Shown piece by piece: positions 38,668 through 46,560 of a DNA stretch of 64,000 nucleotides. Origin of the DNA: Pseudokordiimonas caeni (GTDB taxonomy: Bacteria > Pseudomonadota > Alphaproteobacteria > Sphingomonadales > Kordiimonadaceae); contig NZ_JAPPRR010000002.1 of the NCBI RefSeq assembly GCF_026719705.1, positions 621,091 to 685,090 on the forward strand, written 5' to 3'. Below the pieces are notes generated by a model. The model worked only from the letters and a program-made list of their open reading frames with translations. It ran no database searches and was not told the origin of the DNA. A program made the translations under genes and the position numbers. How positions within the stretch are numbered: position 1 is the stretch's first letter; each line of letters begins with the position of its first letter.

Positions 38668-39831
38668 ATGGCAACTGCTGCGGGGGTTGTGGGCGAGGCG
38701 GGTTACTTCAATATCCGCGCCAACAGGGAATATGCCGAACGCATAGACCGCCTGAGAATTTTTGCTGTTCTTGGGATCATGATATTTCACCTGCCGCCGC
38801 TGGTGACTTACCAATCCGATCCGGACCGGACCCTGCCAGTCTTTTCCAGCGACTGGATCCTGTTCCTTAAAATTGCCTCCCAGACGATGATTCCGGGCAT
38901 GATGGTGCTGACAATGATCACCGGGCTTCTGGTCTTTGGTGCGCAGCCGGCGCCTCCGTACGGCAAGAGCGTGCGCAAATGGACGCGGCGCCTGTTTGTG
39001 CCTTTCCTGATATGGACAGTACCTTTCTCGCTGCTGGTTGCCGTTCTCCAGTCTTTCGGCCTTGGCAGTGAATACGGGCACCAGCTGGGCGACTTTGAAA
39101 TCTGGCCGCTCGTGGATAGCGTGCTCGGCATAACGACCTTCCCGGTGAATGTGCCGATGTATTTCACGCGCAGCATGTTTGTGCTGCTGCTTCTGTCACC
39201 CCTCATATGGTGGCTGGTGCGGCGGACGGGGCCACTGCTGTTCCTCATTTTTGCGGCACTCAAGATAGGACAGGTGCAGGTGCCGGTCCTTTATTCCTGG
39301 TCGATCTGCGCGGGATTTGCACTTGGCGCCTATCTTGTCGTGCAACCGGAGTGGCTGGATCACATCGAACAGCATGGCGGCAAATATCTGGTGGCGGCAC
39401 TGTGTCTGCTGCTTGTCAGTGCGCTCATCCGGTTCATGTACTACGGGCAGAATGTACGGATTGCCACGATCCTCACCGATGTGGCGGATTTCTTCATGCT
39501 GCCGGGAACCTGGTGGCTCGGGCGGTATTTCGCCTATCCGAGAATCGCGGCGGTTTTCAAGCGGCTCAATCCCTATAATTTCGCGCTGTTTGCCGCCCAT
39601 GTACCGCTTATCCATATCTACTGGAATCTCTTCGAGGCCTGGTTCGGCAGCAGCGCAAGCCCGGCTTATCCAGTCTTTTTCTTCATTCACCCTGTACTTC
39701 TGGTGGGCAGCATCCTTTACTTGTCCAAGTTTGCCGAGTGGCTTAGCCCGACCCTCTGGAGCTACGCTGTTGGCGGCCGAACCCGCAATGAACTGAACGT
39801 TCGCAAGGAAAGAGCGGTGCAGGCCGGATGA
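38668..39831 (+). CDS. Acyltransferase 3 family membrane protein
   Basis: A 387-aa polytopic inner-membrane protein of the OafA/acyltransferase-3 family, with about ten helices. RIDRLRIFAVLGIMIFHLPP holds the conserved arginine and the catalytic-type His after helix 1. RKWTRRLFVPFLIWT and AAHVPLIHIYWNLF are further family segments. Such proteins O-acylate surface sugars or lipids; the acceptor cannot be told. GGGGGTGA lies before the ATG. It shares no operon overlap with its neighbours. Confidence 0.87.
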   Translation: MATAAGVVGEAGYFNIRANREYAERIDRLRIFAVLGIMIFHLPPLVTYQSDPDRTLPVFSSDWILFLKIASQTMIPGMMVLTMITGLLVFGAQPAPPYGKSVRKWTRRLFVPFLIWTVPFSLLVAVLQSFGLGSEYGHQLGDFEIWPLVDSVLGITTFPVNVPMYFTRSMFVLLLLSPLIWWLVRRTGPLLFLIFAALKIGQVQVPVLYSWSICAGFALGAYLVVQPEWLDHIEQHGGKYLVAALCLLLVSALIRFMYYGQNVRIATILTDVADFFMLPGTWWLGRYFAYPRIAAVFKRLNPYNFALFAAHVPLIHIYWNLFEAWFGSSASPAYPVFFFIHPVLLVGSILYLSKFAEWLSPTLWSYAVGGRTRNELNVRKERAVQAG

Positions 39832-39877
39832 GTGCAGTTTCCGGCGTGGCGGGATGTGCTGGATTTGAAAGGATCGT

Positions 39878-41239
39878 ATGTTCACCAGAGCTTGTCTTAT
39901 GGTTGCCGGTATGGCCGCCACCATTCTTGCCGGGGAAGCGGCGCCCCTGATTGCGGCGGACGTGACCGTCTACCGCGATGCCACAGTGATTGATGGCAAG
40001 GGCGGGGCTTCCCGGTCGCATATGGCGGTGATCGTGGAGGGCGAAACGATCCAGGCGGTGAAGCCGGCGGCCAGCCTGACGGCGGCGGATACCGAAGGCG
40101 CCGATATTGTTGACCTTGGCGGGGCCTATGTCATGCCGGGTCTTGTTGACAGTCACCAGCATATGGCAACGCCGCCGGATCATCCCCGTGCGCTTGCCCA
40201 GATGCGGCGCGATCTCTATGGCGGGATCACCGCGGCGCGCATCATGGCGGATGACCTGCGGGCAGTGGGCGATTATGCGCGGGCTTCGGCGCAGGGCGAG
40301 ATCGTGGCGCCCGATATTTATTATGCCGCGCTGATGGCCGGCCCCGACTTTTTTGATGACCCGCGCACGGCAGCGGCCGCCAGGGGTGTGAAGCCCGGCA
40401 CCGCCCCCTGGATGCAGGCGATCACGCCTGAAACCGACATGCCGCTTGCCATCGCGCGGGCCAAGGGCACCTCGGCGATTGCGGTGAAGCTTTACGATAA
40501 CCTGCACCCGGCCGAACTGAAGCGCATCACGGCGGAGGCCCACCGGCAGGGGATGTTTGTCTGGGCGCACGGGATGGTCTTTCCCTCGGCCCCCGAAGAT
40601 GTGGTGGCGGCAGGCGTCGATGTTATCTCGCATACCTGTTATCTGGCCTATCAGGTGATGAACCCGCGTCCCACCACCTACAAGGACCGCCGCCCGGTCG
40701 AGACCGAAAAGCTGCAGGGCGGGGACAATCCGGTGATGGCGAAAATCTTCAGGGACATGGCCGCGAAAGGCATCGCACTTGATGCCACCATCCGCGTTTA
40801 CCGCGAGATGGACGACCGCTATGCCGCGAACCCCAAGATGAAGCAGCCCTATTGCACGGCGGATCTTGCGGCGACCTTGACGAAACAGGCCTATGACTTT
40901 GGCGTGAAGATTGTGGCTGGTACCGATGTGGTGCCGCCGCGCGAGGCCGCCTTCCCCGCCCTTTATGACGAACTGGTGCTGCTGAACGAAAAGGTCGGCA
41001 TGCCGGCGGGGGCCGTGATCCGGGCGGCCACATACGAAGGCGCGCGCATTCTGGGGCAGGAAGATACGTTCGGGACGGTGGAGGCTGGCAAGCGCGCCAA
41101 TTTCATCGTTACGGGCAGCGATCCGCTCGCGTCACTTGCCAATATCCGGGATATCCGCTTCACCGTGAAGCGTGGCAAGCGGTATGACCGCAGCGACTAT
41201 CAGGGCATCACGGCCGAGGAAATGCCGGACGAGGAATAG
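39878..41239 (+). CDS. Secreted amidohydrolase family protein
   Basis: A 453-aa exported metal-dependent hydrolase. A signal peptide of about 24 residues (CLMVAGMAATILAGEAAPLIAA) precedes a composite beta-sandwich and TIM-barrel amidohydrolase fold. AYVMPGLVDSHQHMA provides the HxH metal ligands, WAHGMVF and DVISHTCYL further histidines, and IVAGTDVVPP the catalytic Asp. GTVEAGKRANFIVTGSDPL is the typical C-terminal sandwich. It resembles imidazolonepropionase-like and prolidase-like exported amidohydrolases; the substrate is not identifiable. A terminator follows 28 nt after the stop. Confidence 0.88.
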   Translation: MFTRACLMVAGMAATILAGEAAPLIAADVTVYRDATVIDGKGGASRSHMAVIVEGETIQAVKPAASLTAADTEGADIVDLGGAYVMPGLVDSHQHMATPPDHPRALAQMRRDLYGGITAARIMADDLRAVGDYARASAQGEIVAPDIYYAALMAGPDFFDDPRTAAAARGVKPGTAPWMQAITPETDMPLAIARAKGTSAIAVKLYDNLHPAELKRITAEAHRQGMFVWAHGMVFPSAPEDVVAAGVDVISHTCYLAYQVMNPRPTTYKDRRPVETEKLQGGDNPVMAKIFRDMAAKGIALDATIRVYREMDDRYAANPKMKQPYCTADLAATLTKQAYDFGVKIVAGTDVVPPREAAFPALYDELVLLNEKVGMPAGAVIRAATYEGARILGQEDTFGTVEAGKRANFIVTGSDPLASLANIRDIRFTVKRGKRYDRSDYQGITAEEMPDEE

Positions 41240-41266
41240 GGCAGCGTGCGACTATCCGAAAAACAC

Positions 41267-41292
41267 AAAACCCCGCCGGTGAGCGGGGTTTT
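41267..41292. terminator. Bidirectional terminator between convergent genes
   Basis: A perfect 10-bp stem, AAAACCCCGC with GCGGGGTTTT, closes the loop CGGTGA. T-runs are available on both strands, so it serves both the amidohydrolase (plus) and the small gene at 41320 (minus). Confidence 0.85.
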
Positions 41293-41319
41293 CTTTGGGA
41301 GCTGTCGTGCGGGCCGGGG

Positions 41320-41544
41320 TCAGATGGCAGCGGGGATCCGCTGCGGCTGGCGTTGGCGGGCCTGTTCGGCCGTCTGGTTGGCAAACACCCACTGCACAAG
41401 GCGCAGCATCAAGGGCGTGTTGGCGGAAAGGTCCACCAGATGCGGATTGGTTTGCACAAGGCCGGCAACAGCGATGATCGCATTGCGATTGCCGCGTACA
41501 GCCCAGTTGATGAAATCGTCGGTGCTCAGTCCCTGATGCGCCAT
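41320..41544 (-). CDS. Small conserved-looking hypothetical protein
   Basis: A 74-aa soluble protein, MAHQGLSTDDFINWAVRGNR..., helical in character, with NAIIAVAGLVQTNPHLVDLS in its middle and a basic, glutamine- and arginine-rich end. I recognise no family. Support for it being real comes from plausible codon use, its own upstream gap and a bidirectional terminator placed 28 nt after its stop. There is no signal peptide or membrane segment. Confidence 0.5.
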   Translation of the reverse strand: MAHQGLSTDDFINWAVRGNRNAIIAVAGLVQTNPHLVDLSANTPLMLRLVQWVFANQTAEQARQRQPQRIPAAI

Positions 41545-41631
41545 AAAACTACCTTACACTCACAGTCTTCTACCGTGATGAAAGCATAGGATGCGGCGCC
41601 TTTTCGGGGAAACGGCCCGACGGATTTTGTT

Positions 41632-41645
41632 AAAATTCGAATTTT
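41632..41645. repeat. 14-bp perfect palindrome in a 283-bp gene-free gap
   Basis: AAAATTCGAATTTT is its own reverse complement. It lies in the AT-rich gap 41545-41827 between the small minus-strand gene and the PEP-CTERM gene. A weaker hairpin, CGTGAG/CTCACG (41690-41707), lies further on. The gap otherwise holds no gene that I can support. Confidence 0.5.
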
Positions 41646-41827
41646 CTTATTGAATCATAAGGAGGATTTGGCGTTTCGCTGACGCATGGCGTGAGTTGCA
41701 TCTCACGTCCCCCGGGCGAATCGCTTTTTTGGGTCGGGCGGTCGCCGGTTTGATCATGGTCAACACCCGGATATCCCGGCTCGGCTATATTTCCCGCATG
41801 GATGAAGCCTATCGGGAGGCGTGAACG

Positions 41828-42535
41828 ATGCTGGGTAAATTCGGATTGTCCGCCGTTGCAGGAATGCTGTGCTTTGGTGTTGCGGGTACAGCCGAGGCAT
41901 ATACCTATCAGATCACCGGCGATCTGGACTTTGCTTCGGCGGAACAGGCCGGGCTTTTTGGCCTGTCCTCGCCAAGCGGCGGAACTTTCAAGGCGCGTTT
42001 CGAGGCAGACGGGACGGCGACGACCGACGACGCCATCTATACGGCGCTTGATCCGATCACGGGGGATTTCATCTATGAAGCGATCTATGCCTTGCCGCTG
42101 ACCCAGCTGGTGATCGGCAATGTGTCGCTTGTGTATCCCGACACTGGCGGCGCAGGGTCCCGGATGCAGCTGACCTTCTTTTATGAATATAGCTATATCG
42201 AATTCGGCTTCGGGACGGATATGCCGGTGCAGGGTTCTGCGGACGGGCTGGCCGTGACGAACGTCAGTCTGCTGGCGCTTGCCTACAGTGTGCTGTTTTA
42301 CGACGCCAATTTTGACAGTCTCGACACATTCAACAATTTTGACATGCGCAATGGTGACATTGCCTATTCCTATGGCGACGGACTTTCGGGCATGGCTACC
42401 GCGTCGAATCTGACATTGACCATCCTGCCAGGCGGCATCCCCGAACCCGCGACATGGGTGATGTTGCTGATGGGCTTCGGCCTCACAGCCGTGATGGCCC
42501 GGCGCCGCACACGGGCCCTTCTCGCAGGCATCTGA
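41828..42535 (+). CDS. PEP-CTERM sorted surface protein, divergent member
   Basis: A 235-aa exported protein with a signal peptide (about 1-24, ending near AEA), a beta-rich body of unknown function, and a C-terminal PEP-CTERM tag: IPEPATWVMLLMGFGLTAVMARRR (PEP motif, hydrophobic helix, arginine cluster). Such tags are recognised by an exosortase (EpsH/XrtA type), and the proteins are sent to the outer surface or matrix. No exosortase is present in the window. GGGAGG precedes the ATG. The body does not match the three tandem PEP-CTERM proteins downstream, and the CtrA-type box of those genes is absent here. Confidence 0.87.
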   Translation: MLGKFGLSAVAGMLCFGVAGTAEAYTYQITGDLDFASAEQAGLFGLSSPSGGTFKARFEADGTATTDDAIYTALDPITGDFIYEAIYALPLTQLVIGNVSLVYPDTGGAGSRMQLTFFYEYSYIEFGFGTDMPVQGSADGLAVTNVSLLALAYSVLFYDANFDSLDTFNNFDMRNGDIAYSYGDGLSGMATASNLTLTILPGGIPEPATWVMLLMGFGLTAVMARRRTRALLAGI

Positions 42536-42547
42536 CCCGAAATAAAA

Positions 42548-42573
42548 AAAGGGGCGACCGAAGTCACCCCTTT
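42548..42573. terminator. Bidirectional terminator between PEP-CTERM and DUF885 genes
   Basis: AAAGGGGCGAC and GTCACCCCTTT pair with one mismatch around a CGAA loop. An A-tract on the left gives a U-tract to minus-strand RNA; plus-strand RNA gets TTTCCGCATTTTTT. Confidence 0.75.
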
Positions 42574-42593
42574 CCGCATTTTTTGTCGGCAGA

Positions 42594-44435
42594 TCAGCCC
42601 TTGGTGGCAGTGATCCAGCCGTTCACCTTTTCCTCAAGGATATCAAGCGGCAGGAAGCCGTGCTTCAGCACCACATCGTGGAAATCGGCATAGGTGAATT
42701 TGTCGCCAAGCTCGGTTTGTGCCTTGGTGCGCAGTTCCATGATCTTCAGCTTGCCGATCATATAGGCCGTGGCCTGACCCGGCATGACGATGTAACGCTC
42801 GATTGCGCCGATCGAATCGCCCTCGGGGTTCGGGGTATTGTCGATCAGATACTGGATCGCCTGTTCGCGGGTCCAGCGCTTGTCGTGAAGGCCGGTATCG
42901 ACAACCAGACGGCAGGCTCGCCACAGTTCCATCGCCAGGCGGCCGAAGTCGCTGTAGGGATCCTGATAGAAGCCCATGTCCTTGCCCAGCTCCTCGGTGT
43001 AAAGGCCCCAGCCTTCCGAATAGGCGGTGAAGCCGGCCGAGCGCTGGAAGAGCGGAACGCCTTCCAGTTCCTGCGTCACGGCAATCTGGAAATGGTGGCC
43101 GGGTGCGCCTTCGTGATAGGCCAGTGCCTCAAGCTGATAGAGCGGCATGTCGCGCACATTCTTGAGGTTTGCATAGAAGGCACCGGGGCGCGAGCCATCG
43201 GGCGCGGGGCGCTGGTAGAAGGCCTTGCCGGCAGAGGTCTCGCGGAATTTCTCGACGGCGCGCACCTCAAGCGGGGCTTTCGGAAGGCGGTGGAAAAATT
43301 CCGGCGCCTTCTCCATCACCTGATCGATATAGCCCTTGGCCGTATCGATATAGAGCTTGCGGCCTTCTTCGCTGTCTTCCACGAAGAAGCGGTCGTCGGT
43401 GCGGGTGAATTCGAAGAAGTCCTTGAGGCTGCCTTCGAAATTCACCTTCTTCATGATGGCTTCCATCTCGGCGTGGATGCGCGCCACGTTATCGAGGCCG
43501 ATCTGGTGGATTTCCGAAGCCGTGAGGCCGGTCGTCGTATAATCCTTCAGTTTCTGGGCATAGAAGGCTTCGCCGTCCGGGAATTTCCAGACGCCCGCAT
43601 CCTCGGTCGCGATCGCTTCCTGACGGGTCAGCTCGGCGACCACGTGGTCGTAGGCCGGCTTCACATGCTCGACGAGGGCTTTTTCGGCGTTCGCGATGAT
43701 GGCGGCGCGGTCCTCATCGCTCATCTCGATGTCGGCGATCTTGGTTTTCAGGTGCGCGAGCAGCACGTTATCGCTGCCGCTGTCATCGAAGGGCGCGCCC
43801 GAAACGATGCGTTCGATCGAGGTCAGAACGCGGGGATAGACAAACTTGGGCGGCAGGACACCGGCCTTTTCAGCACGAAGCGCCCTGTCTACTTCTTCGC
43901 CCATATAAGTGTCGAAGGTGGCGAGGCGAGTGACAAAGGCCTCTGCATCTTCCTTCGATTCCAAGCGGTGTACGGTGAGGAGGTGTGTTACCGGGCGGGT
44001 ATGAGCGCCGTACATCTGGTTGAAGACGTAGGTGTCGTTCTTGTATTTGGCGTTCTCGATGTCGCGGTTCCACAGCTTCTTGAAGAGCGTGAGGCTGAGG
44101 GCAGACGCTTCCGGCAGGACGCTTGCGTCAAAGCCTTCAGCTTCGGCGAGCTGTGCCTTGGTCAGCGCCAGTTCCTTCTCGAACGCTTCTTCGGTCGCAC
44201 TCGGCCACTTGTCGTGCTGGCTGTGGTCGCCAAGGCTTTCCTGATAGAGCGGGTTGAGCGCCAGCTGGTCCTGCATCGCCTTTTCGAAGAAGGCGTTAAG
44301 GCGCGCGACCTCGGCTTCCGATGACGGTTTTTCGGCGGCGGGTGCTGCGGTGGTGCTGTCGTTCTTCTGGGCGGCGGGCTCGCACGCGGCGAGGGCGAGA
44401 AGCAGCGAAAGCGCGCTCACAGATGTTCTGAGCAT
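42594..44435 (-). CDS. DUF885 family lipoprotein, probable zinc-dependent peptidase
   Basis: A 613-aa exported protein. The N-terminus has a lipobox (LALAACEPA), so Cys18 or so would be lipidated. The DUF885 domain fills the rest, and its hallmark YHEGAPGHHFQIA, with the HE...HH metal-site pattern, lies at about residues 440-455. SAGFTAYSEGWGLYTEELG and PGQATAYMIGKLKIMELR are further family segments. Characterised relatives are metallocarboxypeptidases or related hydrolases; the peptide substrate here is unknown. Confidence 0.92.
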   Translation of the reverse strand: MLRTSVSALSLLLALAACEPAAQKNDSTTAAPAAEKPSSEAEVARLNAFFEKAMQDQLALNPLYQESLGDHSQHDKWPSATEEAFEKELALTKAQLAEAEGFDASVLPEASALSLTLFKKLWNRDIENAKYKNDTYVFNQMYGAHTRPVTHLLTVHRLESKEDAEAFVTRLATFDTYMGEEVDRALRAEKAGVLPPKFVYPRVLTSIERIVSGAPFDDSGSDNVLLAHLKTKIADIEMSDEDRAAIIANAEKALVEHVKPAYDHVVAELTRQEAIATEDAGVWKFPDGEAFYAQKLKDYTTTGLTASEIHQIGLDNVARIHAEMEAIMKKVNFEGSLKDFFEFTRTDDRFFVEDSEEGRKLYIDTAKGYIDQVMEKAPEFFHRLPKAPLEVRAVEKFRETSAGKAFYQRPAPDGSRPGAFYANLKNVRDMPLYQLEALAYHEGAPGHHFQIAVTQELEGVPLFQRSAGFTAYSEGWGLYTEELGKDMGFYQDPYSDFGRLAMELWRACRLVVDTGLHDKRWTREQAIQYLIDNTPNPEGDSIGAIERYIVMPGQATAYMIGKLKIMELRTKAQTELGDKFTYADFHDVVLKHGFLPLDILEEKVNGWITATKG

Positions 44436-44509
44436 GATGGTTCCCCCATAGGTTCTGGTTGTTTGTGAGGCGGCAGCCTAAGGCAAGGAAAGCCCCGTGC
44501 GCAAACGAA

Positions 44510-44532
44510 AAGGGCGGCCAATGGCCGCCCTT
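44510..44532 (-). terminator. Terminator of PEP-CTERM gene 1
   Basis: AAGGGCGGCC and GGCCGCCCTT pair perfectly (10 bp) around AAT. On the minus strand the stem is followed by TTCGTTTGC. It lies 27 nt after the stop of the gene ending at 44559. Confidence 0.8.
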
Positions 44533-44558
44533 GAACGTTCGTTTAGGCGTTTCGCGGA

Positions 44559-45209
44559 TCAGGCTGCAGCAGCAACCGAACGGCGACGCGAAGCGATGCC
44601 GACGAGGCCGAAGCCCATGATCATCATCAGCCAGGTAGCCGGTTCCGGAATGGCCGAAACGGTAAGGCCGGCAACGCGGAAATCGGAGTTCAGGTCATGA
44701 GCCGAAATCGCGAACTTCTGGGTGCCGAGGCCGCCGTTGAAGTCATAGGGGTTTTCGCCGACGTTGCCGTCGAACAGCGACCAGCTGCCATTATTGAAGC
44801 TGTAGATATTGAAGGCGTCAGCGGCTTCCGGGAAGGTCCACCACAGGAAGCTCTCGGTCTCGGTGTTGAAAAGGCTGAGCGCGATCGACTGGGCGGTTAC
44901 AGCCCAATCAAATTCGAAAACGAGGGCTTCGGTGGTGAGAAGGTCACCATCCAGCTCGTTGTCGTCCTGCGGATAGCCGTGCACGCCGAGGCCGGCAGCG
45001 TTCTGACTGACCTGGTCGGGCAGGAAATCGAGGCCGATATAGAAAAGCTCGTAGCCGGTCACGGTCACATTCAGGCCGTTGTCAGCGGTAAAGGACATTT
45101 CATTGGCAATCGAAGGGCTGCCGGTGAAATCGAAGGTATTAACAGCAGCACTTGCCGGTGCGGCGAGGCATGCGAGCGCGGCAAGGGCGCCAAGGGTTTT
45201 GCGGATCAT
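44559..45209 (-). CDS. PEP-CTERM protein, tandem paralog 1
   Basis: A 216-aa exported protein: signal peptide (ALAALACLAAPASAA), a beta-rich body with the paralog pattern VFEFDWAV...LSLFNTE...LWW...NPYDFNGGLGTQKFAI, and the tag IPEPATWLMMIMGFGLVG followed by IASRRR. The tag should direct it to exosortase processing and the cell surface or extracellular matrix. GGAG lies 7 nt before the ATG at 45209. It has its own terminator and a CtrA-type box 55 nt upstream of the start, so it is a monocistronic unit. Confidence 0.9.
   Translation of the reverse strand: MIRKTLGALAALACLAAPASAAVNTFDFTGSPSIANEMSFTADNGLNVTVTGYELFYIGLDFLPDQVSQNAAGLGVHGYPQDDNELDGDLLTTEALVFEFDWAVTAQSIALSLFNTETESFLWWTFPEAADAFNIYSFNNGSWSLFDGNVGENPYDFNGGLGTQKFAISAHDLNSDFRVAGLTVSAIPEPATWLMMIMGFGLVGIASRRRSVAAAA
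44584..44651. repeat. PEP-CTERM tag repeat, copy 1
   Basis: This 68-bp segment encodes the PEP-CTERM tag of paralog 1. It matches the two other copies (45495-45562 and 46586-46653) at 63 of 68 positions, far above the similarity of the protein bodies. Confidence 0.85.
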
Positions 45210-45263
45210 AGTTAACTCCAACGGGAAAAATTAAAACTCAAGGTACTCGAACTAGCCTGAAAA

Positions 45264-45279
45264 TTAACGGTTGGTTAAC
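45264..45279. promoter_or_regulatory. CtrA-type box upstream of PEP-CTERM gene 1
   Basis: TTAA-CGGTTGG-TTAAC is an exact match to the CtrA consensus TTAA-N7-TTAA, with the extra C. It ends 55 nt before the start codon of the gene at 45209. A shared TACTCGAAC block (45244-45252) lies 20 nt from its first half-site, toward the gene. Confidence 0.6.
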
Positions 45280-45393
45280 ATGTGAAAACCATTCATCCAA
45301 GGCAGGATCGGGTAAAAGATAAAATTTGAAATAAAATTGCCAGTTGTGACGGTTCACCGCCCACAATCTGTTTCAAAATGGGGCAAAAAGAGA

Positions 45394-45421
45394 AAGGACG
45401 GCTCCCGGAGGAACCGCCCTT
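45394..45421 (-). terminator. Terminator of PEP-CTERM gene 2
   Basis: A 12-bp stem with two G-U pairs in the minus-strand RNA (AAGGGCGGTTCC with GGAGCCGTCCTT) closes a 4-nt loop and is followed by TCTCTTTTTG. It lies 49 nt past the stop of the gene ending at 45470. Confidence 0.8.
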
Positions 45422-45469
45422 CACACGGATCAGGCTTGGCAGCCGTTGATCTTGGACCGTGATTGCGGA

Positions 45470-46180
45470 TCAGGCCATGGAGGCAACCGAACGGCGGCGC
45501 GAGGCGATGCCGACGAGGCCGAAGCCCATGATCATCATCAGCCAGGTGGCCGGCTCCGGGATACCGCTGGTGATGGCCGAAACGGTCAGCGACTTGATCT
45601 TGAATTCATCGTCGCTGTCACTGGCGCCGACGCCGAACTTGTCGGTGACCCAGCCGGAGTTGAAGGCATAAACCGCAACGCCGTTGCCGTTTACCGAATC
45701 AGGGTTGTAGTTGGTGCCGAGGTTATCCCACGGGTTGCTCGAGAAAAGCGTGAACTCGTCATTGCCTTCCTTGAGATACCAGCCGGACTGGTGGCTCCAT
45801 TTCCATTCAGCATCCCACATGGAGAACTGGATTTCTTCAAGCTCGACTTCCTGGTCGAAGGTGAAGATCAGAAGGTCGTTGCGATTGTCGCCGTCGACTT
45901 CATGATCGGGATCTTCGTCGCTGTCCCACTTGCCGGTGTCGGTGTCCCAGTCAACACCGAGACCCGGGCTGTAATGGCCAACGGCCGGGGTGACATAATA
46001 CTGGTTAACGTTGTCGCCATCGAAATAACCGGCAGTCACGGTGAGACCGATGCCATCTTCACTGAAATACAGCGAGGTGGTGCGGGTGTTGCCGCCGCCG
46101 GTGAAATCGAAGGTGGTGGCACTGGCCGGCACTGCCATCAGGGCAGTCAGGCCGATTACGCTTAAAGTTTTACCAAACAT
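45470..46180 (-). CDS. PEP-CTERM protein, tandem paralog 2
   Basis: A 236-aa exported protein with signal peptide (LSVIGLTALMAVPASA), the most acidic body of the three (EDPDHEVDGDNRND) and the tag IPEPATWLMMIMGFGLVG. Its body keeps the family pattern FDFTGGG, GLTVTAGY, PGLGVDW, LLIFTFDQEVELEEI and FGVGASDSDDEFKIKSLTVS. The acidic Asp-rich stretch may bind calcium, which is an inference only. AGGAGG precedes the ATG at 46180; a longer in-frame reading upstream is not coding. It has its own terminator and CtrA-type box. Confidence 0.9.
   Translation of the reverse strand: MFGKTLSVIGLTALMAVPASATTFDFTGGGNTRTTSLYFSEDGIGLTVTAGYFDGDNVNQYYVTPAVGHYSPGLGVDWDTDTGKWDSDEDPDHEVDGDNRNDLLIFTFDQEVELEEIQFSMWDAEWKWSHQSGWYLKEGNDEFTLFSSNPWDNLGTNYNPDSVNGNGVAVYAFNSGWVTDKFGVGASDSDDEFKIKSLTVSAITSGIPEPATWLMMIMGFGLVGIASRRRSVASMA
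45495..45562. repeat. PEP-CTERM tag repeat, copy 2
   Basis: A 68-bp segment identical at every position to copy 3 (46586-46653), encoding the sorting tag of paralog 2. The sequences on either side diverge at once, which suggests gene conversion or recent exchange of the tag. Confidence 0.9.
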
Positions 46181-46192
46181 GTTAGCCTCCTG

Positions 46193-46207
46193 AGCCCGGT
46201 TCGGGCT
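46193..46207 (-). promoter_or_regulatory. Hairpin just before the ribosome-binding site of PEP-CTERM gene 2
   Basis: AGCCCG and CGGGCT pair (6 bp, loop of 3) directly upstream of the AGGAGG of the gene at 46180. In RNA it could affect ribosome access or mRNA stability. The two sister genes lack it. Confidence 0.35.
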
Positions 46208-46245
46208 TGTATAGTTACGAATGGATACTCGAACAAAAGTCTTGA

Positions 46246-46261
46246 TTAACTTTCTGTTAAC
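46246..46261. promoter_or_regulatory. CtrA-type box upstream of PEP-CTERM gene 2
   Basis: TTAA-CTTTCTG-TTAAC matches TTAA-N7-TTAA exactly, with the extra C. It lies 66-81 nt before the start codon. The TACTCGAAC block lies 20 nt from the first half-site, toward the gene, exactly as for gene 1. Confidence 0.6.
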
Positions 46262-46507
46262 ATTTGCGGGCAAGACGAGCAAAGGGAAGATGAGGCACCT
46301 TCAGCTTTTGAAATAAAATTAGCTGAAATTGAATATTGCCCGCTTCATTGTGTCTCATTCTGGTACGAGTCCCCGGAGAGTGGCTCTGAGCGGCGAGTCT
46401 GGCCGGGTCTCCATGGCTGCGAATCAGTAATGGCTCATTATATGACAAAATGTGGTCGACTTGATTTTTAGTTCTGGCCAATGTCTCGAAGCCGGAAGGA
46501 CAAGAAA

Positions 46508-46533
46508 AAGCGGCCCCGGTTGCGGGGCCGCTT
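46508..46533 (-). terminator. Terminator of PEP-CTERM gene 3
   Basis: AAGCGGCCCC and GGGGCCGCTT pair perfectly (10 bp) around a 6-nt loop and are followed on the minus strand by TTTCTTG. It lies 28 nt after the stop of the gene ending at 46561. Confidence 0.85.
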
Positions 46534-46560
46534 CTTGACTGGCTCTGATATGTCCAGCGA

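Larger units (their letters stand above)
46181..46560. other. 380-bp gap between PEP-CTERM genes 2 and 3
   Basis: From the gene-2 side it holds AGGAGG, a short hairpin (46193-46207), a TACTCGAAC block (46226-46234), the CtrA-type box (46246-46261), about 240 bp of AT-leaning sequence with no coding region or RNA that I can support, and the terminator of gene 3 (46508-46533). Confidence 0.6.
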